From the NCBI GenBank assembly GCA_024710675.1, contig JANJUH010000048.1:1-19933 (forward strand): 19,933 nucleotides of DNA. The letters run 5' to 3'. The position numbers and the translations under genes are program-made. The notes below the pieces were generated by a model. That model was not told where the DNA came from. It saw nothing but the letters and a program-made list of their open reading frames with translations, and did not search any database. The DNA comes from Lysobacterales bacterium. Its GTDB lineage: Bacteria; Pseudomonadota; Gammaproteobacteria; Xanthomonadales; SZUA-5. This document shows, piece by piece, positions 1 through 6,317 of this stretch; positions within the stretch are counted from its first letter, which is position 1, and each line of letters opens with the position of its first letter.

Positions 1-1
1 C

Positions 2-316
2 AGCAGCGCCTGGGTGGCAGGCAGAGGGTGGTCGGCGCGCGCAATGCCCGATGTGCAGACGGCGCTGGCCACGCTGGCTGCCGGGGAGGCGGATGCGCTC
101 ATCTACGACGAACCCCTGCTGCGCTGGCATCTCGAGCAAGGTCATGCCGGCAGCCTGCGCATCTTGCCCCTGGTCCTCGAGCGTCAGGACTACGCCATTG
201 CGCTGGCGCCAGGCGACCCGCGACGGGAGCCCATCAATCGCGGCCTGCTGCAACGATTCGACGAAGCGCGTTGGCGTTCGCGGCTCGCAACGCTGGTGCA
301 GCACGCATCCGATTGA
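2..316 (+). CDS. Family-3 solute-binding domain protein, C-terminal fragment (5' end outside window)
   Basis: The frame is open from the first bases to a TGA at 314-316, giving about 104 residues. The visible part resembles the last third of a bacterial family-3 solute-binding domain: a V-x-T-A-L-x-x-L-x-x-G-E-A-D-A-L-I-Y-D-E-P stretch, then QDYAIALAPGD and an IN-x-x-LL helix near the end. In this family these elements form the second lobe and the return to the hinge. Such domains bind amino acids or other small solutes, either as periplasmic ABC-transporter receptors or fused to channels and sensors; the fragment cannot tell which, and no membrane segment is visible. An internal ATG at 45 is not a credible start because the fold continues upstream of it. 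The CpcT-like gene follows after 43 bases on the same strand. Confidence 0.65.
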   Translation, partial: SSAWVAGRGWSARAMPDVQTALATLAAGEADALIYDEPLLRWHLEQGHAGSLRILPLVLERQDYAIALAPGDPRREPINRGLLQRFDEARWRSRLATLVQHASD

Positions 317-359
317 ACGCCCGGCACTGATCCGCAGGGCTCGTGGTACTGTGAAAGAC

Positions 360-1457
360 ATGGACAGCATCCCGCGGCACTTCCTCTCCAGCGCCCCCAG
401 CGCCATCCCGTATCGCCGGGTGGCGGCGGTGCTTTGCGTGCTGTTCGCCTTCACGGGCTGTGCCGTGACACCCGATACAGCGACAGGGCGTCCACCTGTT
501 CAGGTGCAGGCGGCGGCGCTTCCAGTCGAGCTCGATCCCGATCTCGCGCGCCTGGCGGAGTGGTTCGCGGGGACCTGGGACAATCATGCTCAGGTCGAGG
601 CCATGGTTGAGGCGCGCTCGCCGGGGATCGAGCGAGTGCACGCGGTTTTCCTGCCAGTGGAGGTGCCTGCGATTGGTGGTGCGGCCTTCTTCGGCCGGCT
701 GATGCTGGACGAGGATCCTGAGCGCACCTTCAGGCTCAGGCTTTACCGATTCGCGCTCGACGAGGCGCGCCGTTCGCTGCGGCTAGACCAGTACAGTTTC
801 GTCGACGAGCAAGCGTGGCGCGGGCTGCGACCGGATCTTTCGCGCCTGGCGGGGCTCGCGGCCGGGGATCTCCGCCATGTGCCGAGTTGCGCCATCCATT
901 TCCGTTTCGACAGCGCCACCCGCCGTTACCTGGGCAGCACCGACGAGGGGGCGTGCCGCGTCGAATCCGACCGGTTGGCTGCCGCGGTGACGATCGAGGA
1001 TCGGATGGAGATCGGCGAGGACCTGCTGGCCGTCAGCTCCATCGCCCGCGACCAATCCGGTCGCCGGGTGCAGGGCAACGCCGAGGGTCGTCCCTACCGT
1101 TTGCGCAAGGCGCGTTGGTACCAGGGTTGGGTGGCGCTGCACGAGGCGGGCCCCGATGCGCTGCCAGGCGATGCGCGCTGGCACATGCGCGAGAACATCG
1201 TGCTGCACGGAGAGGGTCGGCGCCAGCCGATCAGTTACAGCGACGGCCGCCGCAGCGGTTATTCGGTGCAACTCGCTCGCCTCGAGCTCGAAGGGGGCCG
1301 CCGCGAAGTGCTGGCCCTTAAACTGCTCAACGATGCCACCGGGCAGGCGCTCGGCTATGCATGGAGCGATCCCGGCGCAGCCAGCCTGGGCCTCAACATG
1401 CAGTGGTTCCAGGCCGGTTTCAGGCTGGTCGAAGGGGATCCGCGTTTCGAGCCCTGA
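360..1457 (+). CDS. CpcT/CpeT-family lipoprotein
   Basis: A predicted 365-residue outer-membrane-type lipoprotein. Residues 18-33 are a basic then hydrophobic signal ending in FTGC, with Cys34 as the lipidation site; Ala at +2 argues against inner-membrane retention. After a Pro/Ala linker the mature part opens with LARLAEWFAGTWDN at about 64-75 and a QVE segment, the hallmark start of the CpcT/CpeT (calycin-like) family. An RLRLYRF strand (125-131), a CR pair in the middle and a charged C-terminal barrel follow. Cyanobacterial relatives attach bilins to phycobiliproteins; many non-phototrophic members exist with unknown roles, so bilin lyase activity should not be assumed. The ATG at 360 is chosen because it places the signal peptide at the N-terminus; the open frame runs back to 51 but overlaps the upstream gene out of frame. 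There is no strong ribosome-binding site, and GTG at 351 is an alternative. Confidence 0.75.
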   Translation: MDSIPRHFLSSAPSAIPYRRVAAVLCVLFAFTGCAVTPDTATGRPPVQVQAAALPVELDPDLARLAEWFAGTWDNHAQVEAMVEARSPGIERVHAVFLPVEVPAIGGAAFFGRLMLDEDPERTFRLRLYRFALDEARRSLRLDQYSFVDEQAWRGLRPDLSRLAGLAAGDLRHVPSCAIHFRFDSATRRYLGSTDEGACRVESDRLAAAVTIEDRMEIGEDLLAVSSIARDQSGRRVQGNAEGRPYRLRKARWYQGWVALHEAGPDALPGDARWHMRENIVLHGEGRRQPISYSDGRRSGYSVQLARLELEGGRREVLALKLLNDATGQALGYAWSDPGAASLGLNMQWFQAGFRLVEGDPRFEP

Positions 1458-1541
1458 TGAAAACGATCGACACGCCATTTCGGGATTCTCGTACTCTCCC
1501 GTGGCGCAAGGCACCGTGCTCGCCGATGGGCCTCGCGCTCA

Positions 1542-1605
1542 TGTAGGAGCGCGCTTGACGCGCGATGTCGAGGCCTCGAAGTCGCGCCACGAGGGCGCTC
1601 CCACA
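1542..1605. repeat. Pair of inverted REP elements (GTAG/GTGG type)
   Basis: A 64-base imperfect palindrome centred on CGAGGCCTCG. The left unit starts TGTAGGAGCGCGC and forms its own hairpin (GCGCG-CTTGA-CGCGC). The right unit, read on the minus strand, starts TGTGGGAGCGCCC and folds likewise (GCGCC-ACGAG-GGCGC seen on plus). Both heads contain the GTRG tetranucleotide typical of REP elements mobilised by RAYT transposases in Pseudomonas and Xanthomonadales. It lies between the convergent ends of the CpcT-like gene and the response regulator, a usual REP position where it can also act as a bidirectional terminator. No RAYT gene is in this window. Confidence 0.75.
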
Positions 1606-1623
1606 TCAGCACCGACAGTCTCT

Positions 1624-1650
1624 CCCGGGTCCCGGCTCCCGGCTCCCGAA
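1624..1650. repeat. Short tandem heptamer repeat (CCCGGCT / CCCGGGT)
   Basis: Imperfect tandem units of 7 bases (CCCGGGT, CCCGGCT, CCCGGCT, CCCGAAC) just downstream of the REP pair and before the end of the response-regulator gene. The reverse strand reads as GGGAGCC/GGGACCC units, related to the repeat at 4509-4543. Short GC-rich heptamer runs of this sort occur in intergenic DNA of Xanthomonadales. No function can be assigned. Confidence 0.4.
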
Positions 1651-1654
1651 CTCA

Positions 1655-3181
1655 TCAATCCGGCAACCGCGAGCGGATGTCCTCGGCCTCGTCCCAGCGC
1701 GCAAACAGCAGTTCCACGAGGGACGGGTCGAATTTGCGGCCTGATTGGCCGCGGATGAAGCCCTGGACTTCCTCGGTCGACCACGCTTTCTTGTAGCAAC
1801 GGTTGCTTCCGAGCGCATCGTAGACATCGGCCAGCGCGACGATGCGCCCGGCCATGCCGATCTGCTCGCCCTTCAGCGCCCGTGGGTAGCCCGAGCCGTC
1901 CCAGTTCTCGTGGTGCTCGCGCGCCACCTGCGCGGCGAGTTGCATCAGGGGCCTGCGCGAGGCCGCCAACATCTGCGCCCCGAGTTCGGCGTGGGTGCGC
2001 ATGACCAGCGCCTCTTCCGGCGTATGCGGTCCGGGTTTGTTGAGGATCGCATCGGGGATGCCGATCTTGCCGATGTCATGCAATGGCGCCGCGAAGCGCA
2101 GCATCGCGGCCTCCTGTTCGTCCATGCCGGCCGCCAGGCCCAGCAGTTCCGAGATCAGGCCGACGCGGCGCACGTGGTTGGCGGTTTCCCGCGAACGGGT
2201 CTCGGCAGCACCGGCCAGCAGGTAGACCATCTCCAGTTGCGACTCGAACAGCTCGTGATTGAGATGGAGGTTCTCGAAGGCGATCGAGACATTGGTGCAG
2301 AAGAGCTGCACCAGCTTGAAATCGACATCGCGCAGGCGCGGTGTCTCGCCGACGTAGAGCAGGCTCTCCGTCGAGTGGCTGTCGGTGAAGTGGAGGACAT
2401 AGTGGTCCTCCGCGAAGAGGTTCTCCTTGCGCTCGAAGGCACGGTGCACCGAATCGACGATGCGCTGCGGCAGAGCCGTATCCACCGGCTGGTTGATGAA
2501 GCCCGAGTAGTCCCCGGTCGCGGCAGCAACGAGCAGGTCCTCGCCGTCGTCGGTCTGGCGCTCGACCGGCTTGCAGTAGAGCGCGCCGCGCGCCAGGCCA
2601 ACCACATTGCCGAGCTGGGCGAGCACGGCCGATGCGAATTCATGCGATTTCTGGTGCGAAAAGATGTGCGCCGAGGCGGCGATCACCCGCTCCAGTCCCT
2701 GGCGGTTGCGCTCGATCTGCATCACGTCGCGGTAGGCGCGCAGCGTGGCGTACATCATCGTGCGCAGCTTTTGTGCGGTGAGCTCGGTCTTGTCCTTGTA
2801 GTCGTTGATGTCGTAATTGGTGATGACCTCGTGCTCGGGCGCCTGGCCGGGCTGGCCGGTGCGCAGCACGATGCGAACGAAGTGGTTGTTGATCTCGTCG
2901 CGGATGAACTTGACCAGTTCGAGGCCCGCCTGGTCCGACTCCATCACGACGTCGAGCAACACGACCGCCAGATCGGGTGTGGCCCGCAGCAAGGCACGCG
3001 CTTCCTCCGCCGAATAGGCGTTGTGGAAACGCAGCGGGCGGTCCTCGAAGCGGAAGTTGCCGAGCACCAGGCGGGTGACTTCGTGGACCGCGGGCTCGTC
3101 GTCCACGATCAGCACGTGCCATGGCTCGACAGCAAGTGTCGGTTCGACTGCGAACTCGAAGACCTCGTCGTCCTGCACCAT
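1655..3181 (-). CDS. Response regulator with DUF3369 and HD-GYP domains
   Basis: A 508-residue signalling protein. Residues about 21-150 are a CheY-like receiver: acidic pair D27/D28, phospho-acceptor D77 in VLLDVVM, T108 in LRTG and K129 in NDYKD. Residues about 155-310 match DUF3369, a GAF-like sensor module that usually follows such receivers. The C-terminal 320-505 is an HD-GYP domain: H336, HDIGK at 368-372, H397, HHE at 423-425 and GSGYP at 429-433. All expected metal ligands and the GYP signature are present, so c-di-GMP phosphodiesterase activity is likely. A phosphorelay input from an unlinked sensor kinase is inferred; no kinase partner is adjacent. The ATG at 3181 is chosen because the receiver begins right after it; the open frame continues 134 codons further but that part is low-complexity Arg/Ala/Ser shadow. 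A candidate promoter sits at 3211-3239. Confidence 0.9.
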   Translation of the reverse strand: MVQDDEVFEFAVEPTLAVEPWHVLIVDDEPAVHEVTRLVLGNFRFEDRPLRFHNAYSAEEARALLRATPDLAVVLLDVVMESDQAGLELVKFIRDEINNHFVRIVLRTGQPGQAPEHEVITNYDINDYKDKTELTAQKLRTMMYATLRAYRDVMQIERNRQGLERVIAASAHIFSHQKSHEFASAVLAQLGNVVGLARGALYCKPVERQTDDGEDLLVAAATGDYSGFINQPVDTALPQRIVDSVHRAFERKENLFAEDHYVLHFTDSHSTESLLYVGETPRLRDVDFKLVQLFCTNVSIAFENLHLNHELFESQLEMVYLLAGAAETRSRETANHVRRVGLISELLGLAAGMDEQEAAMLRFAAPLHDIGKIGIPDAILNKPGPHTPEEALVMRTHAELGAQMLAASRRPLMQLAAQVAREHHENWDGSGYPRALKGEQIGMAGRIVALADVYDALGSNRCYKKAWSTEEVQGFIRGQSGRKFDPSLVELLFARWDEAEDIRSRLPD

Positions 3182-3210
3182 CCAGAACCCCGCGTGTACC
3201 CCGTGCGCCG

Positions 3211-3239
3211 AAGTTACGCGCAGGCGCGTCGCATGTAAA
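3211..3239 (-). promoter_or_regulatory. Candidate sigma-70-type promoter of the HD-GYP regulator
   Basis: On the minus strand TTTACA (3239-3234) is a 5/6 match to the -35 consensus, then 17 bases, then TAACTT (3216-3211), a weak -10. The start codon at 3181 lies 29 bases after the -10, a reasonable leader length. It is inferred from sequence only; the -10 is poor. Confidence 0.35.
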
Positions 3240-3291
3240 CGACGCTCGTGTGAAGACTTGCGCCCTTGGGATGATTCACCTTGATCCCTAA

Positions 3292-3320
3292 CCGCGCAGA
3301 CCGCAGTGCGGTCTCCGCGG
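3292..3320 (-). terminator. Strong hairpin just after the isovaleryl-CoA dehydrogenase gene
   Basis: A symmetric 29-base inverted repeat, CCGCG-c-AGACCGCA-g-TGCGGTCT-c-CGCGG, with a single C/C mismatch in each 14-base arm. It begins 6 bases beyond the stop codon of the acyl-CoA dehydrogenase gene, in the right place for a terminator. No T-run follows on the minus strand (the next bases read TAGGGATC), so it is not a canonical intrinsic terminator and may instead stabilise the 3' end of the mRNA. Confidence 0.5.
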
Positions 3321-3326
3321 GCTGCA

Positions 3327-4484
3327 TCAGGCGCGGCCGCTGAAGAGTTCGCGGCCGACGAGCATGCGGCGGATTTCCTGCGTGCCGGCGCCGATCTCGT
3401 AGAGCTTGGCGTCGCGCAGCAGGCGTCCGGCAGGATAGTCGTTGATGTAGCCGTTGCCGCCGAGGGTCTGGATGGTCTCCAGCGACACCTCGACCGCGGC
3501 CTTCGAGGCGTACAGCAGGCAGCTCGCCGGATCAACCCGCGACTTGCGCCCGGCGTCGTAGTCCGCGGCCACCCGGTAGGCATAGGCGCGTGCCGACTGC
3601 AGGGCCGTGTACATGTCGGCCAGCTTGGCCTGCATGATTCCGAAGCTGCCGATCGGCTGGTCGAACTGCTTGCGCTCGCGCATGTAGGACAGGCTCAGTT
3701 CCACGCCTGCCTGCATCAGGCCGAGTGGACCACCAGACAGGACGAGTCGCTCCGTGTCGAGCCCGCTCATCAGCACCTTGACGCCCTGGTCGACTTCTCC
3801 CAGCACGTTCTCGGCCGGGATCTCGCAGTCCTCGAACACCAGTTCGCAGGTGTTGGAGCCGCGCATGCCGAGCTTGTCGAGCTTCTGCGCGGTGCCGAAA
3901 CCCTTCATGCCCTTTTCGACGATGAAGGCGGTGATCGTCCGCGAGCCGCGCTCCTTCGGAGCAGTGCGCATGTAGACCACCAGCACATCGGCGTCGGGGC
4001 CATTGGTGATCCACATCTTCGATCCGTTGGCGACCCAGACATCTCCACGCCGCTCGGCCCGACATCCCATCGAGCCGACCACGTCCGAGCCCGCCCCCGG
4101 CTCGCTCATCGCCAGTGCTCCCACCCACTCGCCGCTGCAGAGCTTCGGCAGGTATCTGGCCTTCTGGGCCGCGCTGGCGTTGTTGTAGAGGTTCTGCACG
4201 CACAGGTTCGAGTGGGCGCCATAGGACAGGCCCACCGATCCCGAGGCACGCGAAATCTCCTCCATCGCCACCAGGTGGGCGAGGTAGCCCATGCCGCTGC
4301 CGCCATATTCCGGATCGACGGTGATGCCGAGCAGCCCAAGCTCGCCCAGCTTCGTCCAGAGATCGTTCGGGAAGGCATTCTCGCGATCGATCTCCGCCGC
4401 TCGCGGAGCGATCTCCGATTCGGCAAAACGGCGAACCGTCTCACGCAACAAATCGAGTTCTTCGCCGAGGGAGTAGGGGGTCAT
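3327..4484 (-). CDS. ivd: Isovaleryl-CoA dehydrogenase
   Basis: A 385-residue FAD-dependent acyl-CoA dehydrogenase that oxidises isovaleryl-CoA to 3-methylcrotonyl-CoA in leucine breakdown, passing electrons to ETF. The full family fold is present: N-terminal helices, the YGG/GAHSNLC region at 60-95, the FAD-binding LAMSEPGAGSD (124-134) and WITNGPDAD (158-166), and the C-terminal LGGNGYINDYP and YEIGAGTQEIRR blocks. The subtype rests on the catalytic base. In isovaleryl-CoA dehydrogenases the Glu sits in helix G within a GLD-x-ERLVL motif, seen here as E245, while the usual acyl-CoA dehydrogenase position holds Ala (A366 in YEIGAGT). The ATG at 4484 is preceded by GGAG at a 7-base gap; codons upstream of it come from repeat DNA. 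None of the usual liuBCD partners (methylcrotonyl-CoA carboxylase, enoyl hydratase) are adjacent; leucine dehydrogenase lies 263 bases upstream. Confidence 0.93.
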   Translation of the reverse strand: MTPYSLGEELDLLRETVRRFAESEIAPRAAEIDRENAFPNDLWTKLGELGLLGITVDPEYGGSGMGYLAHLVAMEEISRASGSVGLSYGAHSNLCVQNLYNNASAAQKARYLPKLCSGEWVGALAMSEPGAGSDVVGSMGCRAERRGDVWVANGSKMWITNGPDADVLVVYMRTAPKERGSRTITAFIVEKGMKGFGTAQKLDKLGMRGSNTCELVFEDCEIPAENVLGEVDQGVKVLMSGLDTERLVLSGGPLGLMQAGVELSLSYMRERKQFDQPIGSFGIMQAKLADMYTALQSARAYAYRVAADYDAGRKSRVDPASCLLYASKAAVEVSLETIQTLGGNGYINDYPAGRLLRDAKLYEIGAGTQEIRRMLVGRELFSGRA

Positions 4485-4508
4485 CACGGTGCTCCGGGTG
4501 GTGGATGT

Positions 4509-4543
4509 CGGGACCCGCGGCCCGGGACCCGGGACCCGGGCCG
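4509..4543. repeat. GGGACCC heptamer repeat with GC-rich dyad
   Basis: About 35 bases made almost wholly of CGGGACC units with two GCGGCCC/GGGCCGC edges, able to fold on itself. It lies 25-60 bases upstream of the isovaleryl-CoA dehydrogenase start, so it is probably within the leader or promoter region. It shares its unit with the repeat at 1624-1650. Confidence 0.4.
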
Positions 4544-4605
4544 CAGCCCGTGTCCGTTGGCATGGAAAATAGGTGATTCGGTGTGCCGATGGCGCCAAGG
4601 CCCTG

Positions 4606-4688
4606 GGGCAGGGGGCAGGGGATCAGACCTGCCGGGAGTCCCAGCCGAGGCGCCAGTCTGGTCTCCCCGACCCTTGCCCCCTTCCCCC
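4606..4688. repeat. Imperfect inverted repeat between leucine and isovaleryl-CoA dehydrogenase genes
   Basis: Left arm GGGGCAGGGGGCAGGGG followed by ATCAGACC (about 4606-4629) faces a right arm GGTCTCCCCGACCCTTGCCC running into CTTCCCC (about 4660-4688). The arms pair with several gaps and mismatches. The remainder of the 263-base gap 4485-4747 holds the heptamer repeat and no gene that I can support. This DNA looks like dispersed intergenic repeat material; it could also end transcription of the leucine dehydrogenase gene. Confidence 0.3.
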
Positions 4689-4747
4689 GGGTCCGTTGCC
4701 GAGCCAGTACACCCGAGCACGCCCCGGATGCACAGCGGCCCGCGCCC

Positions 4748-5848
4748 TCAGCCCTTCGACCGCCCCTTGAACATCGGCCGCGAGTTGCCCATCCACGAGA
4801 GCTTGATCTTGCCGACCGTGTTGATGCGCTCCTCGCCCATGCGGTCGGCGGCCTTCCAGCTGCCGATGCCGTCGCGCTTGGCGATCTTGAAGATGGTGCC
4901 GACGTTGTAATAGATGCTGCGCAGCATGCGCATGGCGCGCTCGCGGTCGTAGCCGTCGAGCTCGATCGAGACATTCATCAGGCCGCCTGCGTTCACCGCG
5001 TAGTCCGGCGCGTAGAGGATGCCGCGGCGCTCGAGTTCGTCACCGCATTCGTCGGTGGCGAGCTGGTTGTTGGCAGCGCCGCAGACGATCTTGTAACGGA
5101 AGCGCGGCATGGTCTTCTCGTTGACCGTACCACCGAGTGCACAGGGGCTGTAGACGTCGGCATCCACGTCATAGATGTCCTCGAGGCCGACGGCCTCGCA
5201 GCCGAGTTCTTCGACACAGCGTTGCACGGCGGCGCGGTTGATGTCGGTGACGAAGACCTTGGCCTTGGCGGCGCGCAGCAGCTTGCACAACTCGTAGCCG
5301 ACGTGGCCGACGCCCTGCACCGCGTAGCTGTACTGGCCGACTTCCTCGTTGCCGAAGCGCACGTTCAGGCTGGCCATGATGCCCTGCAGGGTGCCGGCGG
5401 CCGTGAACGGAGAGGGATCACCGGAGCCACCGTGGACCTGATGGACGCCCGTCACGTAATCGGTCTCGTGGAACACGTATTCCATGTCGTTGACGTCGAT
5501 GCCGACGTCCTCGGCGGTGATGTAACGCCCACCGAGCGAGTTGACGAAACGGCCGAAGGCGCGGAACAGTCCCTCGGACTTGTCCTTCGAAGGGTCGCCG
5601 ATGATCACGGCCTTGCCGCCACCGAGGTTGAGCCCGGCGACCGCGGCCTTGTAGGTCATGCCGCGCGACAGGCGCAGCACATCGTTCAGCGCTTCCTGTT
5701 CGTTCTTGTAAGGCCACATGCGCAGACCGCCGAGGGCGGGGCCCAGCGTGGTGTTGTGGACGGCGATGATCGCCTTGAGGCCGACGTCCTTGTTCTGGCA
5801 GAAGACCACTTGTTCATGGCCGTGCTGGCCGATCGTTTCGAACACCAT
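4748..5848 (-). CDS. Leucine dehydrogenase (Glu/Leu/Phe/Val dehydrogenase family)
   Basis: A 366-residue NAD-dependent amino-acid dehydrogenase, the usual length for leucine dehydrogenase. It should interconvert leucine (and valine, isoleucine) with branched 2-oxo acids and ammonia in the cytosol. The N-terminal domain has GPALGGLRMWPY (36-47), K67 in MTYKAA and the catalytic lysine K79 in the family signature GLNLGGGKAVIIGDP (72-86), with D115 in AEDVG. The Rossmann domain shows VQGVGHVG at 177-184 and a C-terminal NAGG motif. The short length and GGLRMWPY-type pocket favour leucine dehydrogenase over glutamate dehydrogenase; phenylalanine or valine preference cannot be excluded. The ATG at 5848 is preceded by AAAGGCAGG at a short distance; the open frame continues upstream but with non-homologous residues. 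The product feeds the pathway of the downstream isovaleryl-CoA dehydrogenase. A Pho-box-like site and a TATGAT hexamer lie upstream. Confidence 0.92.
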   Translation of the reverse strand: MVFETIGQHGHEQVVFCQNKDVGLKAIIAVHNTTLGPALGGLRMWPYKNEQEALNDVLRLSRGMTYKAAVAGLNLGGGKAVIIGDPSKDKSEGLFRAFGRFVNSLGGRYITAEDVGIDVNDMEYVFHETDYVTGVHQVHGGSGDPSPFTAAGTLQGIMASLNVRFGNEEVGQYSYAVQGVGHVGYELCKLLRAAKAKVFVTDINRAAVQRCVEELGCEAVGLEDIYDVDADVYSPCALGGTVNEKTMPRFRYKIVCGAANNQLATDECGDELERRGILYAPDYAVNAGGLMNVSIELDGYDRERAMRMLRSIYYNVGTIFKIAKRDGIGSWKAADRMGEERINTVGKIKLSWMGNSRPMFKGRSKG

Positions 5849-5957
5849 GTCGCGAACCTGCCTTTGCTGGAGATGGGGCGGGAGGGCAGGCGCAGGCGGC
5901 GGGCACTGCGCAGACGTGGTGCAACGCGTGCGCCCTCCCGGTGCACGCGCCGCGCGG

Positions 5958-5963
5958 ATCATA
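5958..5963 (-). promoter_or_regulatory. Candidate -10 hexamer (TATGAT) for leucine dehydrogenase
   Basis: Minus-strand TATGAT (5963-5958) is a 5/6 match to the -10 consensus, about 110 bases before the leucine dehydrogenase start. At 17-base spacing the upstream hexamer is GCAATC, not a usable -35, so an activator would be needed. The Pho-box-like repeat ends 23 bases upstream, farther than the roughly 10 bases typical of E. coli Pho promoters. Confidence 0.35.
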
Positions 5964-5985
5964 CGCGCTGCCCTGCATTCGATTG

Positions 5986-6004
5986 CATGACAGTTTCATG
6001 ACAG
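5986..6004 (-). promoter_or_regulatory. Pho-box-like direct repeat (PhoB site candidate)
   Basis: On the minus strand the bases read CTGTCATGAAACTGTCATG: two identical CTGTCATG units with an 11-base period. The E. coli Pho box is CTGTCAT, four mostly A/T bases, CTGTCA(C/T), and 17 of its 18 positions match here (G replaces A at position 8). It sits in the 244-base gap between the divergent leucine dehydrogenase and zinc-finger/LPS operon genes, 139 bases from the former start and 89 from the latter. The minus orientation points at leucine dehydrogenase. Binding by PhoB is inferred. Confidence 0.55.
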
Positions 6005-6059
6005 CCGTGGAGCGGATGTCGCGGAGCGCCGGGAGCGGCGATCCCCGCCGGCGCCACGC

Positions 6060-6065
6060 TATGAT
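6060..6065 (+). promoter_or_regulatory. Candidate -10 hexamer (TATGAT) for the LPS operon
   Basis: TATGAT lies 27 bases before the start codon of the first operon gene, leaving a leader of about 20 bases that contains the GAGGAG ribosome-binding site (6080-6085, 7-base gap). No good -35 is visible at 16-18 base spacing, so the call rests on position and the -10 only. Confidence 0.35.
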
Positions 6066-6092
6066 GCGGGTTTAGCCACGAGGAGCCCGGTC

Positions 6093-6317
6093 ATGGCGCG
6101 TCCCGATCCGGCCAAGGCAGCCCTGATCCAGCCGAACGCCGACCACCGTTACGAAGTCACCGTCGACGATCTGCCGCTGTCGTGCCCGATGCCGGGCATG
6201 CACCTGTGGAACTCGCACCCGCGGGTCTACCTGCCGGTCGAAGCCACGGGGTCGGCCAAGTGCCCCTATTGCGGCGCTGTGTACATCCTGAGCGGCGCGG
6301 CGGCGCATGCCCACTGA
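6093..6317 (+). CDS. Zinc-finger domain protein (zf-CHCC, NDUFS6-like)
   Basis: A 74-residue cytosolic protein with a single zf-CHCC domain. The ligands are C31, H42 in SHPRVYLP, and C57/C60 in CPYCG, giving the C-H-C-C order that names the family and that also occurs in the mitochondrial complex I subunit NDUFS6. The biochemical role of the bacterial stand-alone members is unknown; zinc binding is expected from the residues. The start is firm: ATG at 6093 with GAGGAG at 7-base spacing. Its end overlaps the glycosyltransferase start by 11 bases, so it is translationally coupled to the LPS genes. As I recall, small proteins of this family sit between ilvE and LPS-core genes in Pseudomonas, so the neighbourhood itself is probably conserved. 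Confidence 0.88.
   Translation: MARPDPAKAALIQPNADHRYEVTVDDLPLSCPMPGMHLWNSHPRVYLPVEATGSAKCPYCGAVYILSGAAAHAH

Noticed and set aside
313..352. TTGAAC and TACTGT as a promoter for the CpcT-like gene
   Set aside because: Spacing of 28 bases is far too long for a sigma-70 promoter; no better pair is present in the 43-base gap.
51..359. Extended N-terminus (103 extra codons) for the CpcT-like lipoprotein
   Set aside because: It would overlap the solute-binding gene in another frame and would bury the lipoprotein signal peptide in the middle of the protein.
1745..4910. Long plus-strand open frames (about 497 and 534 codons) across the HD-GYP regulator and isovaleryl-CoA dehydrogenase
   Set aside because: His/Arg/Ala-rich shadow proteins opposite genes with complete catalytic motifs.
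4583..6001. 472-codon plus-strand frame opposite leucine dehydrogenase
   Set aside because: Antisense shadow; no homology pattern and no ribosome-binding site.
5986..6065. Pho box driving the LPS operon from the plus-strand TATGAT
   Set aside because: The site would be more than 50 bases upstream of that -10 and in the opposite orientation; leucine dehydrogenase is the better target, though an indirect effect cannot be excluded.
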